From: an uncultured Alphaproteobacteria bacterium | GTDB lineage: Bacteria; Pseudomonadota; Alphaproteobacteria; CACZRW01 | NCBI GenBank assembly: GCA_944390645.1 | Contig: CALXRE010000095.1 | Coordinates: 1 to 36,168, forward strand | Length of the DNA stretch: 36,168 bases | Direction: 5' to 3' | Shown here: in pieces, positions 7,832-16,951 of the stretch | Layout: each line of letters opens with the position of its first letter | How positions within the stretch are numbered: the first letter of the stretch is position 1 | The notes under the pieces: generated by a model | Databases searched by the model: none | Told to the model about the DNA's origin: nothing | The model's input: only the letters and a program-made list of their open reading frames with translations | Made by a program: the position numbers and the translations under genes

Positions 7832-8931
7832 TCGCTAAATAATCGAGATAAAATTAAATCAATAAGTAAAAAACCTTTCTGAGATGCACAAATGTTTGGA
7901 CCTCTTTGTTCTAATAACCCTTCAGAAAGCAAAGACGATAAGTGTTTTTGAGGAAGATACTTGGATAAAACTCCTTCGGTTGTCCGAAGACCCATAATCG
8001 CTCTCTCTTCCATAATTTCTTGGGAAGTTAAAATAATATCTTCGGAATTTTTATTCCGCAATTTTAACCAAATAAAAGGATTCTTTTCTTGCTTAAAGGC
8101 ATGCTTTTTACCGTTAATGCTAAAACGACCATGCGCAGAAGGTCCTATACCTAGATAATCTTGATACCTCCAATAAGAAAGATTATGAATGCTCTCATAA
8201 CCCGATAAAGCATGATTTGAAACTTCATATGCTGCTAACCCTGCTTTCGTCGTTATTTCCCATGTGCGCTCATAAAGTCTTGCTGCTAATTCCTCTTTTG
8301 GAGTTTCTATCTTCCTTCGAAAAAACTCACTGCCTTCTTCTATGCTTAATTGATATAAAGATAAATGAGGCGATTGATAACTAAGTGCTTCGGATAATTC
8401 TTTCGACCATTCTTTTATACTTTGTTCTGGTAACGCATAAATAAGATCAAAAGAAACATTCGAAAAAATCTTTAAACCTTGCTTTAAAGCTTCTAATCCT
8501 TCTTCTTTTGTGTGAATCCTACCTAAAAACTTTAATGAAATATCAGATAAAGATTGTATTCCTAAAGAAAGCCTATTAACTCCTATATCCCTTAATTCTC
8601 TGAATTTCTTTGCTTCAGAAGAAGATGGATTAGCTTCTAAAGTAATCTCTAAATTTAATCTCAAATGAAAATGCTTACTAATGTATTTAATAAGCTCTTC
8701 TATAAAATAACTGGGAAGTAAAGATGGTGTACCTCCTCCAAAAAAAATACTTTGTACCTCGTAATCTTCTATAAAGGGAATAAAAAAATCTATTGCTCGC
8801 TTATACTCTTTTAACCATATAGAAAAATCTATATCTAAGGGTATTTTCTGGCTAGCAAAATCACAGTAAGGACACTTAGAACTGCAAAACCCCCAATGAA
8901 TATATATGCTTAATGGCTTCCTTACTGTCAT
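7828..8931 (-). CDS. hemW: HemW, radical SAM heme chaperone
   Basis: HemN-like radical SAM protein that binds and delivers heme rather than acting as coproporphyrinogen oxidase. The cluster motif C16-SSK-C20-PY-C23 follows SIYIHWGF; the usual IHWPFC has a Gly in place of the Pro here. Further family segments are SIFFGGGTPSLL, LEANPSS, GVNRLSLGIQS and SYWRYQDYLGIGPSAHG. Length 367 fits HemW, which lacks the extra N-terminal part of true HemN. Third gene of rph-rdgB-hemW, six bases after rdgB. Confidence 0.95.
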   Translation of the reverse strand: MTVRKPLSIYIHWGFCSSKCPYCDFASQKIPLDIDFSIWLKEYKRAIDFFIPFIEDYEVQSIFFGGGTPSLLPSYFIEELIKYISKHFHLRLNLEITLEANPSSSEAKKFRELRDIGVNRLSLGIQSLSDISLKFLGRIHTKEEGLEALKQGLKIFSNVSFDLIYALPEQSIKEWSKELSEALSYQSPHLSLYQLSIEEGSEFFRRKIETPKEELAARLYERTWEITTKAGLAAYEVSNHALSGYESIHNLSYWRYQDYLGIGPSAHGRFSINGKKHAFKQEKNPFIWLKLRNKNSEDIILTSQEIMEERAIMGLRTTEGVLSKYLPQKHLSSLLSEGLLEQRGPNICASQKGFLLIDLILSRLFSD

Positions 8932-8937
8932 ATCTTA

Positions 8938-9525
8938 TTATAAACAATGTTTTACAAATTCACTAAAAGCTCGAGAACGATGGCTGATCCTTTCCTTTAT
9001 TTTTGTATCTAAAATACCAAAAGATTCTTTGTAACCTTCTGGAACAAAAAAAGGATCATAACCAAAACCATTATTTCCCATAGGTGGCCAACAAAGATTA
9101 CCAAATACTCTACCTGTAAATGTTTCACTATATCCATCTGGCCAGGCTATGGATAATACACAAGTAAAATTTGCTCGACGATCTTCCTTATCAGCTAAAA
9201 GATCGTTTATTCTTTTCATTGCTCCTTGATAGTCCCCATCCGCAAAACGGCTAGAATAAATACCTGGAGCTCCATCTAATGCTGATACCTCTAAACCTGA
9301 ATCATCTGCAAGCGAAGGAAGTCCTGAAACCTTCGCTGCAAATAATGCTTTAAGTTTTGCATTTTCTTCAAACGTCTTTCCTGTTTCTTCTGGATCTTCT
9401 ATATCTAAATCTTTAGAAGAAATTATTTCTTTCTTGTAAGGTAATAAAAGAGCTGAAAACTCTTTAAGCTTACCTAAATTATGGGTCATTAAAACAAGTC
9501 GATCTTCTTTAAGCTTTCTACTCAT
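8938..9525 (-). CDS. rdgB: RdgB, dITP/XTP pyrophosphatase
   Basis: House-cleaning nucleotidase that hydrolyses dITP and XTP to the monophosphates, keeping deaminated purines out of DNA. Signature segments: THNLGKLKEF near residue 14, DDSGLEVSALDGAPGIYSSR, FGYDPFFVPEG and ISHRSRAF. Length 195 is normal. It follows rph by four bases and precedes hemW by six, the standard alphaproteobacterial trio. The ribosome site is weak (TTAGG), so coupling to rph is likely. Confidence 0.96.
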   Translation of the reverse strand: MSRKLKEDRLVLMTHNLGKLKEFSALLLPYKKEIISSKDLDIEDPEETGKTFEENAKLKALFAAKVSGLPSLADDSGLEVSALDGAPGIYSSRFADGDYQGAMKRINDLLADKEDRRANFTCVLSIAWPDGYSETFTGRVFGNLCWPPMGNNGFGYDPFFVPEGYKESFGILDTKIKERISHRSRAFSEFVKHCL

Positions 9526-9529
9526 TATT

Positions 9530-10246
9530 TTAAATACCTAAAACAGTTTTTTGAATCTTACTTAATTCGCTTGTTCCTTTATAGGCTAAATCTAAAAGCT
9601 TGTTAAAATCTTCCCTATTAAAAGGAATCTTCTCTGCTGTACCTTGAATTTCAACAATACCTCCTGATCCTGTAATTACAAAGTTAGCATCAGTTTCGGC
9701 TGAAGAATCTTCTTCGTAATCTAAATCTAAAATAGCTTCTCCTTGATAAAAACCACACGAAATCGCTGATACAGTACTAAAAATGGGATTCTCTTCAATG
9801 ATACTTAATTTCTTTAGCTTTTCAAAAGCTCTGTATAACGCAACAAATCCTCCTGTAATCGCAGCCGTCCTTGTTCCTCCGTCTGCTTGAATAACATCGC
9901 AATCTACTCTTATTGAAAGATCTGGTATCTTACTTAAATCAACAGAAGCTCTTAAAGATCTACCAATAAGTCTTTGTATCTCATGTGTCCGTCCAGATTG
10001 TCCCTTATGACATGCTTCTCTCTCTATGCGAACTCCTGTAGAGCGCGGAAGCATTCCATACTCTGCTGTTACCCACCCTCTACCGCTATTCCTAAGCCAT
10101 AAAGGAGCTTTATCTTCTAAAGAAGCTGTGCAAAGAACTTGGGTGTCTCCAAATCTGGCAAAACATGATCCTTCCGCATGCTTGTTAATATCTGGTTCTA
10201 AAATTACTTGTCTTATTTCATCAAAGGCTCTTTTCGATGGTCTCAT
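9530..10246 (-). CDS. rph: Ribonuclease PH
   Basis: Phosphorolytic 3'-5' exoribonuclease that trims tRNA precursors. The N-terminus [14 protein letters not shown] is the family start; the catalytic and phosphate-binding core shows [15 protein letters not shown] and [19 protein letters not shown]. The ATG at 10246 (238 residues) is chosen over the in-frame ATG at 10261: the later one fits the family and has GAAAGGAAAG at the right distance, which lies inside the longer frame. First gene of rph-rdgB-hemW, divergent from grpE. Confidence 0.96.
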   Translation of the reverse strand: MRPSKRAFDEIRQVILEPDINKHAEGSCFARFGDTQVLCTASLEDKAPLWLRNSGRGWVTAEYGMLPRSTGVRIEREACHKGQSGRTHEIQRLIGRSLRASVDLSKIPDLSIRVDCDVIQADGGTRTAAITGGFVALYRAFEKLKKLSIIEENPIFSTVSAISCGFYQGEAILDLDYEEDSSAETDANFVITGSGGIVEIQGTAEKIPFNREDFNKLLDLAYKGTSELSKIQKTVLGI

Positions 10247-10293
10247 AATCTTTCCTTTCATAAACTTAAACTGTTATAAATTAAAATGTATAG

Positions 10294-10327
10294 GTTGACA
10301 GTTCAAGAGGGCAAACTTACTTTAAAG
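10294..10327 (+). promoter_or_regulatory. Probable RpoH-type promoter of grpE
   Basis: GTTG (10294-10297), part of GTTGACA, is followed by an 18-base spacer and CTTACTTTAAAG from 10316. The alphaproteobacterial RpoH consensus is CTTG-N17/18-CYTATNTNNG; this matches three of four -35 bases and eight of ten -10 bases. The spacer length equals that upstream of hslV in this window. The alternative sigma70 reading, TTGACA with TACTTT at 17 bases, uses the same region. No CIRCE element is visible. Confidence 0.5.
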
Positions 10328-10362
10328 TATAATTAAAATCTTAAAACGAGGAGATGTGTAGT

Positions 10363-10971
10363 ATGAGTGAAAATGAAAAATTCGATGAAATCGAAGAAAA
10401 AAACGAAGAATCTATAGAAACTCAGTCAGATGAATACGCAAAAATAATTGAAAAACTTCAAGCTGAAAATAATGAGCTAAAAAATAATTTCTTACGAGCT
10501 CATGCTGATATGGAAAATTTGCGAAAACGTTCAGCGGCTGAAATTGAAAAAAGAAGTAAATTTGCAATATCTGATTTCGCTCGCCAACTTTTACCTGTCG
10601 CAGACAATTTAACTAGAGCTTTAAATGCTTTTAAAATTGATGAAAAAGAGCATAAACCAGAAACAATTAAAAATTTAATCCAAGGAATCCTATTAACGCA
10701 GAAAGAACTTGATGGAGTCTTAGAAAAAAACGGAGTTCGAAAAATTAGTGCTTTAGGTAAAATCTTTGACCCTAATTTCCATCAAGTAGTGCAAGAAAAA
10801 GAAGATAAATCTGTCCCCGTTGGAACGGTTCTGGAAGAGTGGCAAACTGGATATACTATCGGAGATAGAGTACTGCGAGAAGCTATGGTTGTTGTTGCTA
10901 AAGGTGGACCTAAACCGGAAAAGGAAAGCTCTGAAAATATATCTAAGGATAACATAGATACTAAGGTGTAA
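10363..10971 (+). CDS. grpE: GrpE, nucleotide exchange factor for DnaK
   Basis: Co-chaperone dimer that releases ADP from DnaK. An acidic N-terminus leads into a long coiled coil (about residues 20-85, NNFLRAHADMENLRKRSAAE) and the C-terminal beta domain with FDPNFHQVVQ, VGTVLEEWQTGY and LREAMVVVA. The ATG at 10363 (202 residues) is preferred because CGAGGAG ends nine bases before it; the in-frame ATG at 10354 lies directly on that ribosome site. In many relatives hrcA precedes grpE; here it does not, and rph diverges directly. Confidence 0.96.
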   Translation: MSENEKFDEIEEKNEESIETQSDEYAKIIEKLQAENNELKNNFLRAHADMENLRKRSAAEIEKRSKFAISDFARQLLPVADNLTRALNAFKIDEKEHKPETIKNLIQGILLTQKELDGVLEKNGVRKISALGKIFDPNFHQVVQEKEDKSVPVGTVLEEWQTGYTIGDRVLREAMVVVAKGGPKPEKESSENISKDNIDTKV

Positions 10972-11084
10972 AAATCTAAAAAACTTCATGTTTTAAAAAC
11001 TTATTTTTTAATTAAGAGATTTTTTGCTGGACGAAAAGAAGAATATCTGGGAAAACTACTATTAAAAGTAATTTGGGGTCAATC

Positions 11085-11357
11085 ATGACTGATGCTGAAG
11101 TCTTGGATATTTCTCGAGAAGCCTTATATACGCTAATAATGGTGGTATCGCCAATATTATTGGTCGCTATGATAGTTGGTCTACTTATTGGTATTTTTCA
11201 AACTCTGACTCAAATCCAAGAAATTACTTTAACCTTTGTTCCTAAAATTATTTTAGTCTTTATAACGGCAATAATCGTTCTTCCTTTTATGATGGGAAGA
11301 ATGACGGCTTTGGCTAATAATATTTTTGATCGAATTACGGCTATCGGAATTACCTAA
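11085..11357 (+). CDS. fliQ: FliQ, flagellar export apparatus protein
   Basis: Inner-membrane subunit of the flagellar type III export gate (FliPQR complex). Ninety residues with two hydrophobic helices (about 17-40 and 52-72) around the conserved QTLTQIQEITLTFVPK loop. The ATG at 11085 gives the normal family length; a TTG in frame at 11073 is less likely. The ribosome site GGGG is modest. It opens the block fliQ-fliR-flhB-cckA, about 113 bases after grpE. I see no convincing sigma54 or CtrA site upstream. Confidence 0.94.
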   Translation: MTDAEVLDISREALYTLIMVVSPILLVAMIVGLLIGIFQTLTQIQEITLTFVPKIILVFITAIIVLPFMMGRMTALANNIFDRITAIGIT

Positions 11358-12122
11358 ATGTTAGGAAATTTACTATCTGTTGAAGCTTTCCATTTTATGC
11401 TGACTTTTTGTCGAATAGGTGCTGCTTTTATGGTCTTGCCTATCTTCTCCGCTAGCTTTGTAAATGTAACTTTGAGACTCGCTTTAGCTTTGGCTATAAC
11501 GGCTTTGATTTATCCTAATGTTGTGTCTTCTTTTCCTCCTGAACCAACAAATGTTTTAGAACTCTTTTTCTTGTTTGTTTGTGAAATAATAATAGGTATA
11601 TTCTTAGGCTTGATACCTGTATTTTTACTAACAGCTTTAGATCTAGCTGGAAGTAATATTGGTATATCCCTTGGCTTCTCTAACGCTTCTATGTTCGATC
11701 CTGCTAATAGTTCTCAAAGTATGCTAACAAATACTTTCCTTTCTTATGTCGCAATATTAATGATTCTGTCTCTTAATCTCCATTATTTAATGATAACAGC
11801 AATTTTTGATAGTTATTCTTTATTCGTTCCTGGAAAGGGCTTACAAATAGGTGATATAACTTATTTCTTGTCTAATACTTTAGTCGCTTCTTTTAAAATA
11901 GGTTTTGAAATATCAGATCCTTTTGTTGTCATTTCTATTATTTTAAATGTTGGTATGGGTATATTGTCTCGATTAATGCCTCAACTTAACGTGTTGTTTT
12001 TGGTTATGCCTATGCAAAGCTTCTTTGGTTTGGCTTTGTTGATGATGGTTCTTCCTACGGTCATGATATGTGCTTTAGGATATCTGGAAGATGGTCTAAT
12101 CTCTTTCTTAAAAGTAAAGTGA
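11358..12122 (+). CDS. fliR: FliR, flagellar export apparatus protein
   Basis: Integral membrane protein of 254 residues with about six hydrophobic segments. Family features include FCRIGAAFMVLPIFS near the N-terminus, LALAITALIYP, and the C-terminal PMQSFFGLALLMMVLP. It forms part of the FliPQR export gate with FliQ. Its ATG follows the fliQ TAA with no gap, so translation is probably coupled. flhB follows 14 bases later. Confidence 0.95.
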   Translation: MLGNLLSVEAFHFMLTFCRIGAAFMVLPIFSASFVNVTLRLALALAITALIYPNVVSSFPPEPTNVLELFFLFVCEIIIGIFLGLIPVFLLTALDLAGSNIGISLGFSNASMFDPANSSQSMLTNTFLSYVAILMILSLNLHYLMITAIFDSYSLFVPGKGLQIGDITYFLSNTLVASFKIGFEISDPFVVISIILNVGMGILSRLMPQLNVLFLVMPMQSFFGLALLMMVLPTVMICALGYLEDGLISFLKVK

Positions 12123-12136
12123 AAAGGAAACTTTAA

Positions 12137-13207
12137 ATGGCCGAAGAAGATGAATCCTCAAAAACAGAAGAACCTAGTGAACGAAAAATAGAAAAAGCTC
12201 GTGAGGAAGGACAAGTACCTCTATCTCAAGAAGTCAAAAGCTGGATTATGCTTTTTGGTGGCCTCCTAGTAGTATGGGCTATTTTCCCTTTTATGATGAA
12301 AAATACTGGAAATCTTCTATATCGTTTTATTGCTAATCCTGAACAAATAGATGTAAATAACTCAGATATACAAACTTTGATGATACAAGTAATATCTAGT
12401 GTGGGTTTGATATTATTATTACCTCTTAGCATTCTTTTTATTATGGCAATTGTTGCTACAGTAGCTCAAATAGGATTCCTTTATGCTCCTAAACGACTTT
12501 CTCTTAAATGGGAAAGACTAAATCTACCTAAAAATTTAAAAAGCTTTATATCTTTGCAAAAAATATTTGAAACAATTAAAGGTTTTCTGAAAATCGGAGT
12601 TGTTATCATTACTGTATCTGTGGTCGTCTTCCCTCAGATGAATATGATTCCTCTTTTACCAACTATGGAAATGTATCCTATTTTAAATGTTATGTATCGA
12701 ATCGTTTTTATGATGCTCTTAACGGTAGTCATCGTTATGTTCATTGTTGCTATGATAGATTTAATTTATCAACGCTTAACCTTTCGAAAAAAACAACGTA
12801 TGACTAAACAAGAAGTAAAAGATGAATATAAACAAATGGAAGGAGATCCTCTCGTAAAATCTCGTATAAGATCTATCCGTATGGAAAAGTTTAGGCAAAG
12901 AATGATGCAAGCTGTCCCTACAGCTACAGTAGTTGTTACAAACCCTACTCATTTTGCCGTGGCTTTGAAATATGAAGGAGAAGAAATGGATGCTCCAAAA
13001 GTAGTAGCAAAAGGTGTGGACTTCTTAGCTCAAAAAATTAAAGAATTAGCTAATGAAAATGATGTGCCAATAGTAGAAAATCCTCCTTTGGCAAGAGCTC
13101 TATATGCTAGCGTGGAAGTAGATCAAGTAATTCCTCCTGAGCACTTTAAAGCTGTCGCAGAAATTATAAGTTATGTATTTAAAATGAAAAATCACATTAA
13201 AAGATAA
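12137..13207 (+). CDS. flhB: FlhB, flagellar export switch protein
   Basis: Controls the switch from rod/hook to filament export. The basic N-terminus (SSKTEEPSERKIEKAREEGQVPLSQE) is diagnostic, four transmembrane helices follow (about 34-52, 80-112, 150-175, 185-210), and the autocleavage site NPTH has N269-P270 in VVVTNPTHFAVALKYE. Length 356 is normal. Ribosome site AAGGAAA. cckA begins six bases after its stop, which places a cell-cycle kinase in the same transcript. Confidence 0.96.
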   Translation: MAEEDESSKTEEPSERKIEKAREEGQVPLSQEVKSWIMLFGGLLVVWAIFPFMMKNTGNLLYRFIANPEQIDVNNSDIQTLMIQVISSVGLILLLPLSILFIMAIVATVAQIGFLYAPKRLSLKWERLNLPKNLKSFISLQKIFETIKGFLKIGVVIITVSVVVFPQMNMIPLLPTMEMYPILNVMYRIVFMMLLTVVIVMFIVAMIDLIYQRLTFRKKQRMTKQEVKDEYKQMEGDPLVKSRIRSIRMEKFRQRMMQAVPTATVVVTNPTHFAVALKYEGEEMDAPKVVAKGVDFLAQKIKELANENDVPIVENPPLARALYASVEVDQVIPPEHFKAVAEIISYVFKMKNHIKR

Positions 13208-13213
13208 GTAAAA

Positions 13214-15673
13214 ATGCCAAGAAAATATTTTATTATTACTGGATTTACAATAATATTTACTGCATTTGTTGGGGCTTTTTCTCCTTTTTTCGCCGTATTG
13301 ATTGCTGGAGTTGCTTTCGCTTTCCTTCTACATTTAGCCGAAGAATTAAATGAAGAAATTCAAAAAACTGAAAATACTATGTTGGTCGAAGATCCTCGGC
13401 AGGCTAAAGTAGTGTGCGATAAAAATGGAAATATAATTACTTATAATCGTAAAGGCGGAGAACTATTTGGAACTGCAAAAGTCTTTGATAAGCTTAAGTT
13501 AGATTTATACACCTTAGACCAGCATAATAAAGAAGCTTTTTCTAAACTTGAAGAAGCTATATCTCGGGGTGGTGATACTGCTTTAGAAATAGCTTTCGGA
13601 GAAAATTCTCAAAAGTGGTACAGAATAGAAGTACGAAAAATATTAGGTAGAAAAATATGGTTGGTAAAAGCTAAAGATATTACTGCTCGGAGAAATATCG
13701 ATGATATAATGAAACAAGAACGAAAAGAACTTACTGATTTTGTTGATAATTTGCCAATAGGTTTATTCTCTTTAAATGAAAATGCAAAACTTACTTTTGC
13801 TAATGCTAGAATTTGTGAATGGACTGGATATTCTTTATCAAAATTTTTATCACTTTCTTTTGATGACTTGTTTGAAAGTGGCGATAAGCTAGATCTTACC
13901 AAAGATTGGAATGGTGATATTGTTTTTAAAACGGCTAACGGAAGTGATTTTAAAGCATTAGTAAAAACTTCTGTTCATAATAAAAATGATGAAATAGCTA
14001 TTTGTTGCTCTGTAATTAAAAATGCTTCTAAAGATAATGAATGGGAAAGTGCTTTAAAAAATGCTGAAAACCATTTCTCGTGGTTGTTTAAAGAAACTCC
14101 TTTTGGTATAGCTTTTACAGATACAGATGGCTTTATAAAAGAAATAAATCCTACTTTGGAAAAAATATTCGGATTAGATAAATCTCAACTCGTAGGAAAA
14201 AATATCGCAAATTGTTTGGGAGAAGAAAATTTCTTCGAAATTAATGATAAAATAAAAAAAGTGCTTAATGAAGGTTTGAGCCAATTAAAAGGAGAAGTTA
14301 GAATCTTACTCCCTGATAAAGTTTTTGGCGCAGAAAAAATTTATGCTGTCTTTATAAGACCTACAAAAATCCAAACCTTTAAAGGAAAAGAAAATATTAC
14401 GGGTCTAATATTTCATTTTTTTGAAACCACAGAGTGGAAAAATTTGGAATTACAATTTGAACAAGCTCAAAAAATGCAAGCTATGGGACAACTCGCTGGA
14501 GGAGTGGCTCATGACTTCAATAACTTGTTAACGGCTATCTTAGGCTTTTGTGACTTCTTGTTACATCGCCATGGTCCTGGAGATCCTTCTTTCGCTGATA
14601 TTATTCAGATCCAGCAAAATTCTAATCGTGCTGCTAATTTAGTTCGACAGCTTTTAGCTTTTTCTCGTAAACAATCTTTGACCCCTAAAATTACCGATAC
14701 TTATGAAGCTTTCGCCGATATTATGGATTTATTACGCCAATTGGTCGGAAGAAATATCGATATACGACCTGTATACGGTAGAAACCTAGGATACATAAGA
14801 GTAGATCAAGGGCAGTTTGTACAAGTATTTGTAAACCTTACTGTAAATGCTAAAGATGCTATGAATGGAAAAGGAATAATTGATATTAAAATATCTAATT
14901 ATGATGTAAAAGAACCTATCCCAAATAACTCGGAAATAATACCAGTCGGAAAATATGTTATGTTTGAATTTTCTGATACTGGGTGTGGAATTAAAAAAGA
15001 AAACTTAAAACGTATTTTTGAACCTTTCTTTTCTACTAAAAGTGCAAGCGGAGCAGGAACTGGATTGGGATTAGCTACGGTTTATGGCATTGTTAGTCAA
15101 ACAGACGGGTTTATAAAAGTTGAAAGCGAAGAAGGAAAAGGTACTACTTTCACTATTCTTCTACCTAGATACGAAGAAATTGATAAAAATCCAGAAAAAA
15201 TAGAAATTAAGGAAGCTCCTTTGGTTACGATTGCTCCTCTAGCTGTAGAAAATCCTGAAAATAATATAGAAAGTTATGATGAAAATAATCCTTTATCTCC
15301 TTCAAATAAAAAAGGAAATATTCTCTTAGTCGAAGATGAAGATGCTGTACGATTGTTTGCTGCTAGAGCTTTAAAAAATCGTGGATACACTGTGATTCCT
15401 TGTCCTTCAGCTGAAGATGCTTTAGATGTATTAAAAAATAATGATAACTTTGATCTCTTATTAACGGATATGACTATGCCGGGAATGGACGGAGCAAACT
15501 TAGCTAAAAAAGTTAAAGACTTAATACCTTCAATAAAAATAATTATTATGTCTGGTTTTTCAGAAGATATTGCTAGAGGAGAAATCGCTGATAACCCAGA
15601 TATACATTTTCTCGGTAAACCTTTTAATACTGAACAAATAGTGACTAAAGTGAAAAATATAATGGCTATATAA
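13214..15673 (+). CDS. cckA: CckA, hybrid histidine kinase of the CtrA pathway
   Basis: In Caulobacter and relatives CckA passes phosphate through ChpT to CtrA and CpdR, controlling cell cycle and flagellar genes. Visible here: two membrane helices (about 6-42), PAS-like regions (about 60-155, 170-270 and 290-405), a HisKA helix with H433 in GGVAHDFNNLL, an ATPase domain (NLTVNAKDAM, DTGCGIKKENLKRIFEPFFSTK, GTGLGLATVYGIV), and a receiver domain from about 702 with phospho-acceptor D752 in LLTDMTMPGMDG. Length 819. A location next to flhB and upstream of recA agrees with the Caulobacter neighbourhood as I recall it. chpT, ctrA and cpdR are not in the window. Confidence 0.9.
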   Translation: MPRKYFIITGFTIIFTAFVGAFSPFFAVLIAGVAFAFLLHLAEELNEEIQKTENTMLVEDPRQAKVVCDKNGNIITYNRKGGELFGTAKVFDKLKLDLYTLDQHNKEAFSKLEEAISRGGDTALEIAFGENSQKWYRIEVRKILGRKIWLVKAKDITARRNIDDIMKQERKELTDFVDNLPIGLFSLNENAKLTFANARICEWTGYSLSKFLSLSFDDLFESGDKLDLTKDWNGDIVFKTANGSDFKALVKTSVHNKNDEIAICCSVIKNASKDNEWESALKNAENHFSWLFKETPFGIAFTDTDGFIKEINPTLEKIFGLDKSQLVGKNIANCLGEENFFEINDKIKKVLNEGLSQLKGEVRILLPDKVFGAEKIYAVFIRPTKIQTFKGKENITGLIFHFFETTEWKNLELQFEQAQKMQAMGQLAGGVAHDFNNLLTAILGFCDFLLHRHGPGDPSFADIIQIQQNSNRAANLVRQLLAFSRKQSLTPKITDTYEAFADIMDLLRQLVGRNIDIRPVYGRNLGYIRVDQGQFVQVFVNLTVNAKDAMNGKGIIDIKISNYDVKEPIPNNSEIIPVGKYVMFEFSDTGCGIKKENLKRIFEPFFSTKSASGAGTGLGLATVYGIVSQTDGFIKVESEEGKGTTFTILLPRYEEIDKNPEKIEIKEAPLVTIAPLAVENPENNIESYDENNPLSPSNKKGNILLVEDEDAVRLFAARALKNRGYTVIPCPSAEDALDVLKNNDNFDLLLTDMTMPGMDGANLAKKVKDLIPSIKIIIMSGFSEDIARGEIADNPDIHFLGKPFNTEQIVTKVKNIMAI

Positions 15674-15711
15674 AACTGTTTTTCCGTTTTGTTCTACTTT
15701 TATGGAAAAAT

Positions 15712-15729
15712 GTTCTTGCTTAATAGAAC
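15712..15729. promoter_or_regulatory. Inverted repeat upstream of recA, possible SOS operator
   Basis: GTTCT (15712-15716) and AGAAC (15725-15729) form an inverted repeat with an 8-base centre, 61 bases before the recA start codon. It is the obvious dyad in the cckA-recA gap. The usual alphaproteobacterial LexA site is a direct repeat, GTTC-N7-GTTC, and this is not that arrangement. No lexA gene is in the window, so the operator role is only a suggestion. Confidence 0.35.
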
Positions 15730-15790
15730 GAAATGTGCACAATAAGACTATTGAAGAAAATTCCTTTTTGTGGGATAAGGAGAATTATAA

Positions 15791-16882
15791 ATGTCACAGC
15801 CTATTTTGAAAGTATTGGAAACAAATAACATGGAAAAAGATAAAGCTTTGGACGCTGCTCTTTCTCAAATTGAAAGAGCTTTCGGAAAAGGTTCTATTAT
15901 GCGCCTTGGACAAAGAGAAAATGCAGTAGAAATCCCTGCTATATCAACAGGATCTTTGGGCTTAGATTTAGCCTTGGGAATAGGGGGATTACCTAGGGGA
16001 AGGGTAATTGAAATATATGGACCAGAAAGCTCTGGTAAAACAACTCTGGCTTTGCATGTAGTCGCTGAAGCTCAAAAAAATGGCGGATCTTGTGCTTATA
16101 TTGATGCAGAACATGCTTTGGATCCTTCTTATGCCGCTAAGTTGGGAGTTAATATAAATGATTTATTAATATCTCAGCCAGATACAGGAGAACAAGCTCT
16201 CGAAATAGCTGATACTCTAGTTCGATCTGGAGCAATTGATGTGTTGGTCGTTGATTCTGTCGCCGCTCTCGTTCCAAAGGCTGAGCTAGAAGGTGATATG
16301 GGGGATTCTCATGTCGGATTACAAGCTAGATTAATGAGCCAAGCTCTGCGAAAAATTACCGCTTCTGTCGCAAGATCTAATACTTTACTCATATTTATTA
16401 ATCAAATACGTATGAAAATTGGGATTATGTTCGGTAATCCTGAAACAACTACAGGCGGAAATGCTTTGAAATTCTATGCTTCGGTTAGATTAGACATAAG
16501 ACGTATTGGATCAATTAAGGAAAAAGATGACGTTATCGGTAATCAAACAAGAGTTAAAGTCGTAAAAAATAAAGTTGCTCCTCCTTTTAGAGTCGTTGAT
16601 TTTGATATCATGTATGGTGAAGGTATTTCTAAAATGGGTGAACTTATAGACTTGGGAATTAAAGCTGGAATCGTTGAAAAAGCTGGATCTTGGTTCTCTT
16701 ATAAGGGGCAAAGGTTAGGGCAAGGAAAAGAAAATGTCCGTGCTTATTTGAAAAGTAATCCCGAAGTCGCTATGGAAATTGAAAAAATAATTCGTGAACA
16801 TAGTGGAGATATTTCTCAGAAAATGATCGGAGCTGGTGATGAAGGTGATAATATTCCTTCTTCTATCGCTGAAAACGAGTGA
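15791..16882 (+). CDS. recA: RecA recombinase
   Basis: Strand-exchange protein and SOS co-protease. Walker A GPESSGKT at residues 77-84; further signatures are [44 protein letters not shown] and the L2-region segment [19 protein letters not shown]. Length 363 is normal, with an acidic C-terminal tail. The ATG at 15791 has AAGGAG eight bases upstream. It is monocistronic: cckA ends 117 bases earlier and a strong terminator follows. In many alphaproteobacteria alaS lies downstream; here an unrelated gene does. Confidence 0.98.
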   Translation: MSQPILKVLETNNMEKDKALDAALSQIERAFGKGSIMRLGQRENAVEIPAISTGSLGLDLALGIGGLPRGRVIEIYGPESSGKTTLALHVVAEAQKNGGSCAYIDAEHALDPSYAAKLGVNINDLLISQPDTGEQALEIADTLVRSGAIDVLVVDSVAALVPKAELEGDMGDSHVGLQARLMSQALRKITASVARSNTLLIFINQIRMKIGIMFGNPETTTGGNALKFYASVRLDIRRIGSIKEKDDVIGNQTRVKVVKNKVAPPFRVVDFDIMYGEGISKMGELIDLGIKAGIVEKAGSWFSYKGQRLGQGKENVRAYLKSNPEVAMEIEKIIREHSGDISQKMIGAGDEGDNIPSSIAENE

Positions 16883-16907
16883 TTTTAAATAAAATGTTGT
16901 GTAAATT

Positions 16908-16936
16908 GCGAGGAGTCTTAACTCCTCGCTTTTTTT
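16908..16936 (+). terminator. Rho-independent terminator of recA
   Basis: A perfect 9-bp G+C-rich stem, GCGAGGAGT (16908-16916) with ACTCCTCGC (16921-16929), has a 4-base loop and is followed by seven T. It ends recA transcripts 26 bases past the stop codon and separates recA from the convergent thioesterase gene. Confidence 0.93.
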
Positions 16937-16951
16937 AATCCTTATGAATAC

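Noticed and set aside
10981-11040. Possible sigma54 or CtrA site before fliQ
   Set aside because: TTTTTTGCT resembles a -12 element but the GG of the -24 element is missing at the needed distance, and the TTAA motifs are not spaced by seven bases.
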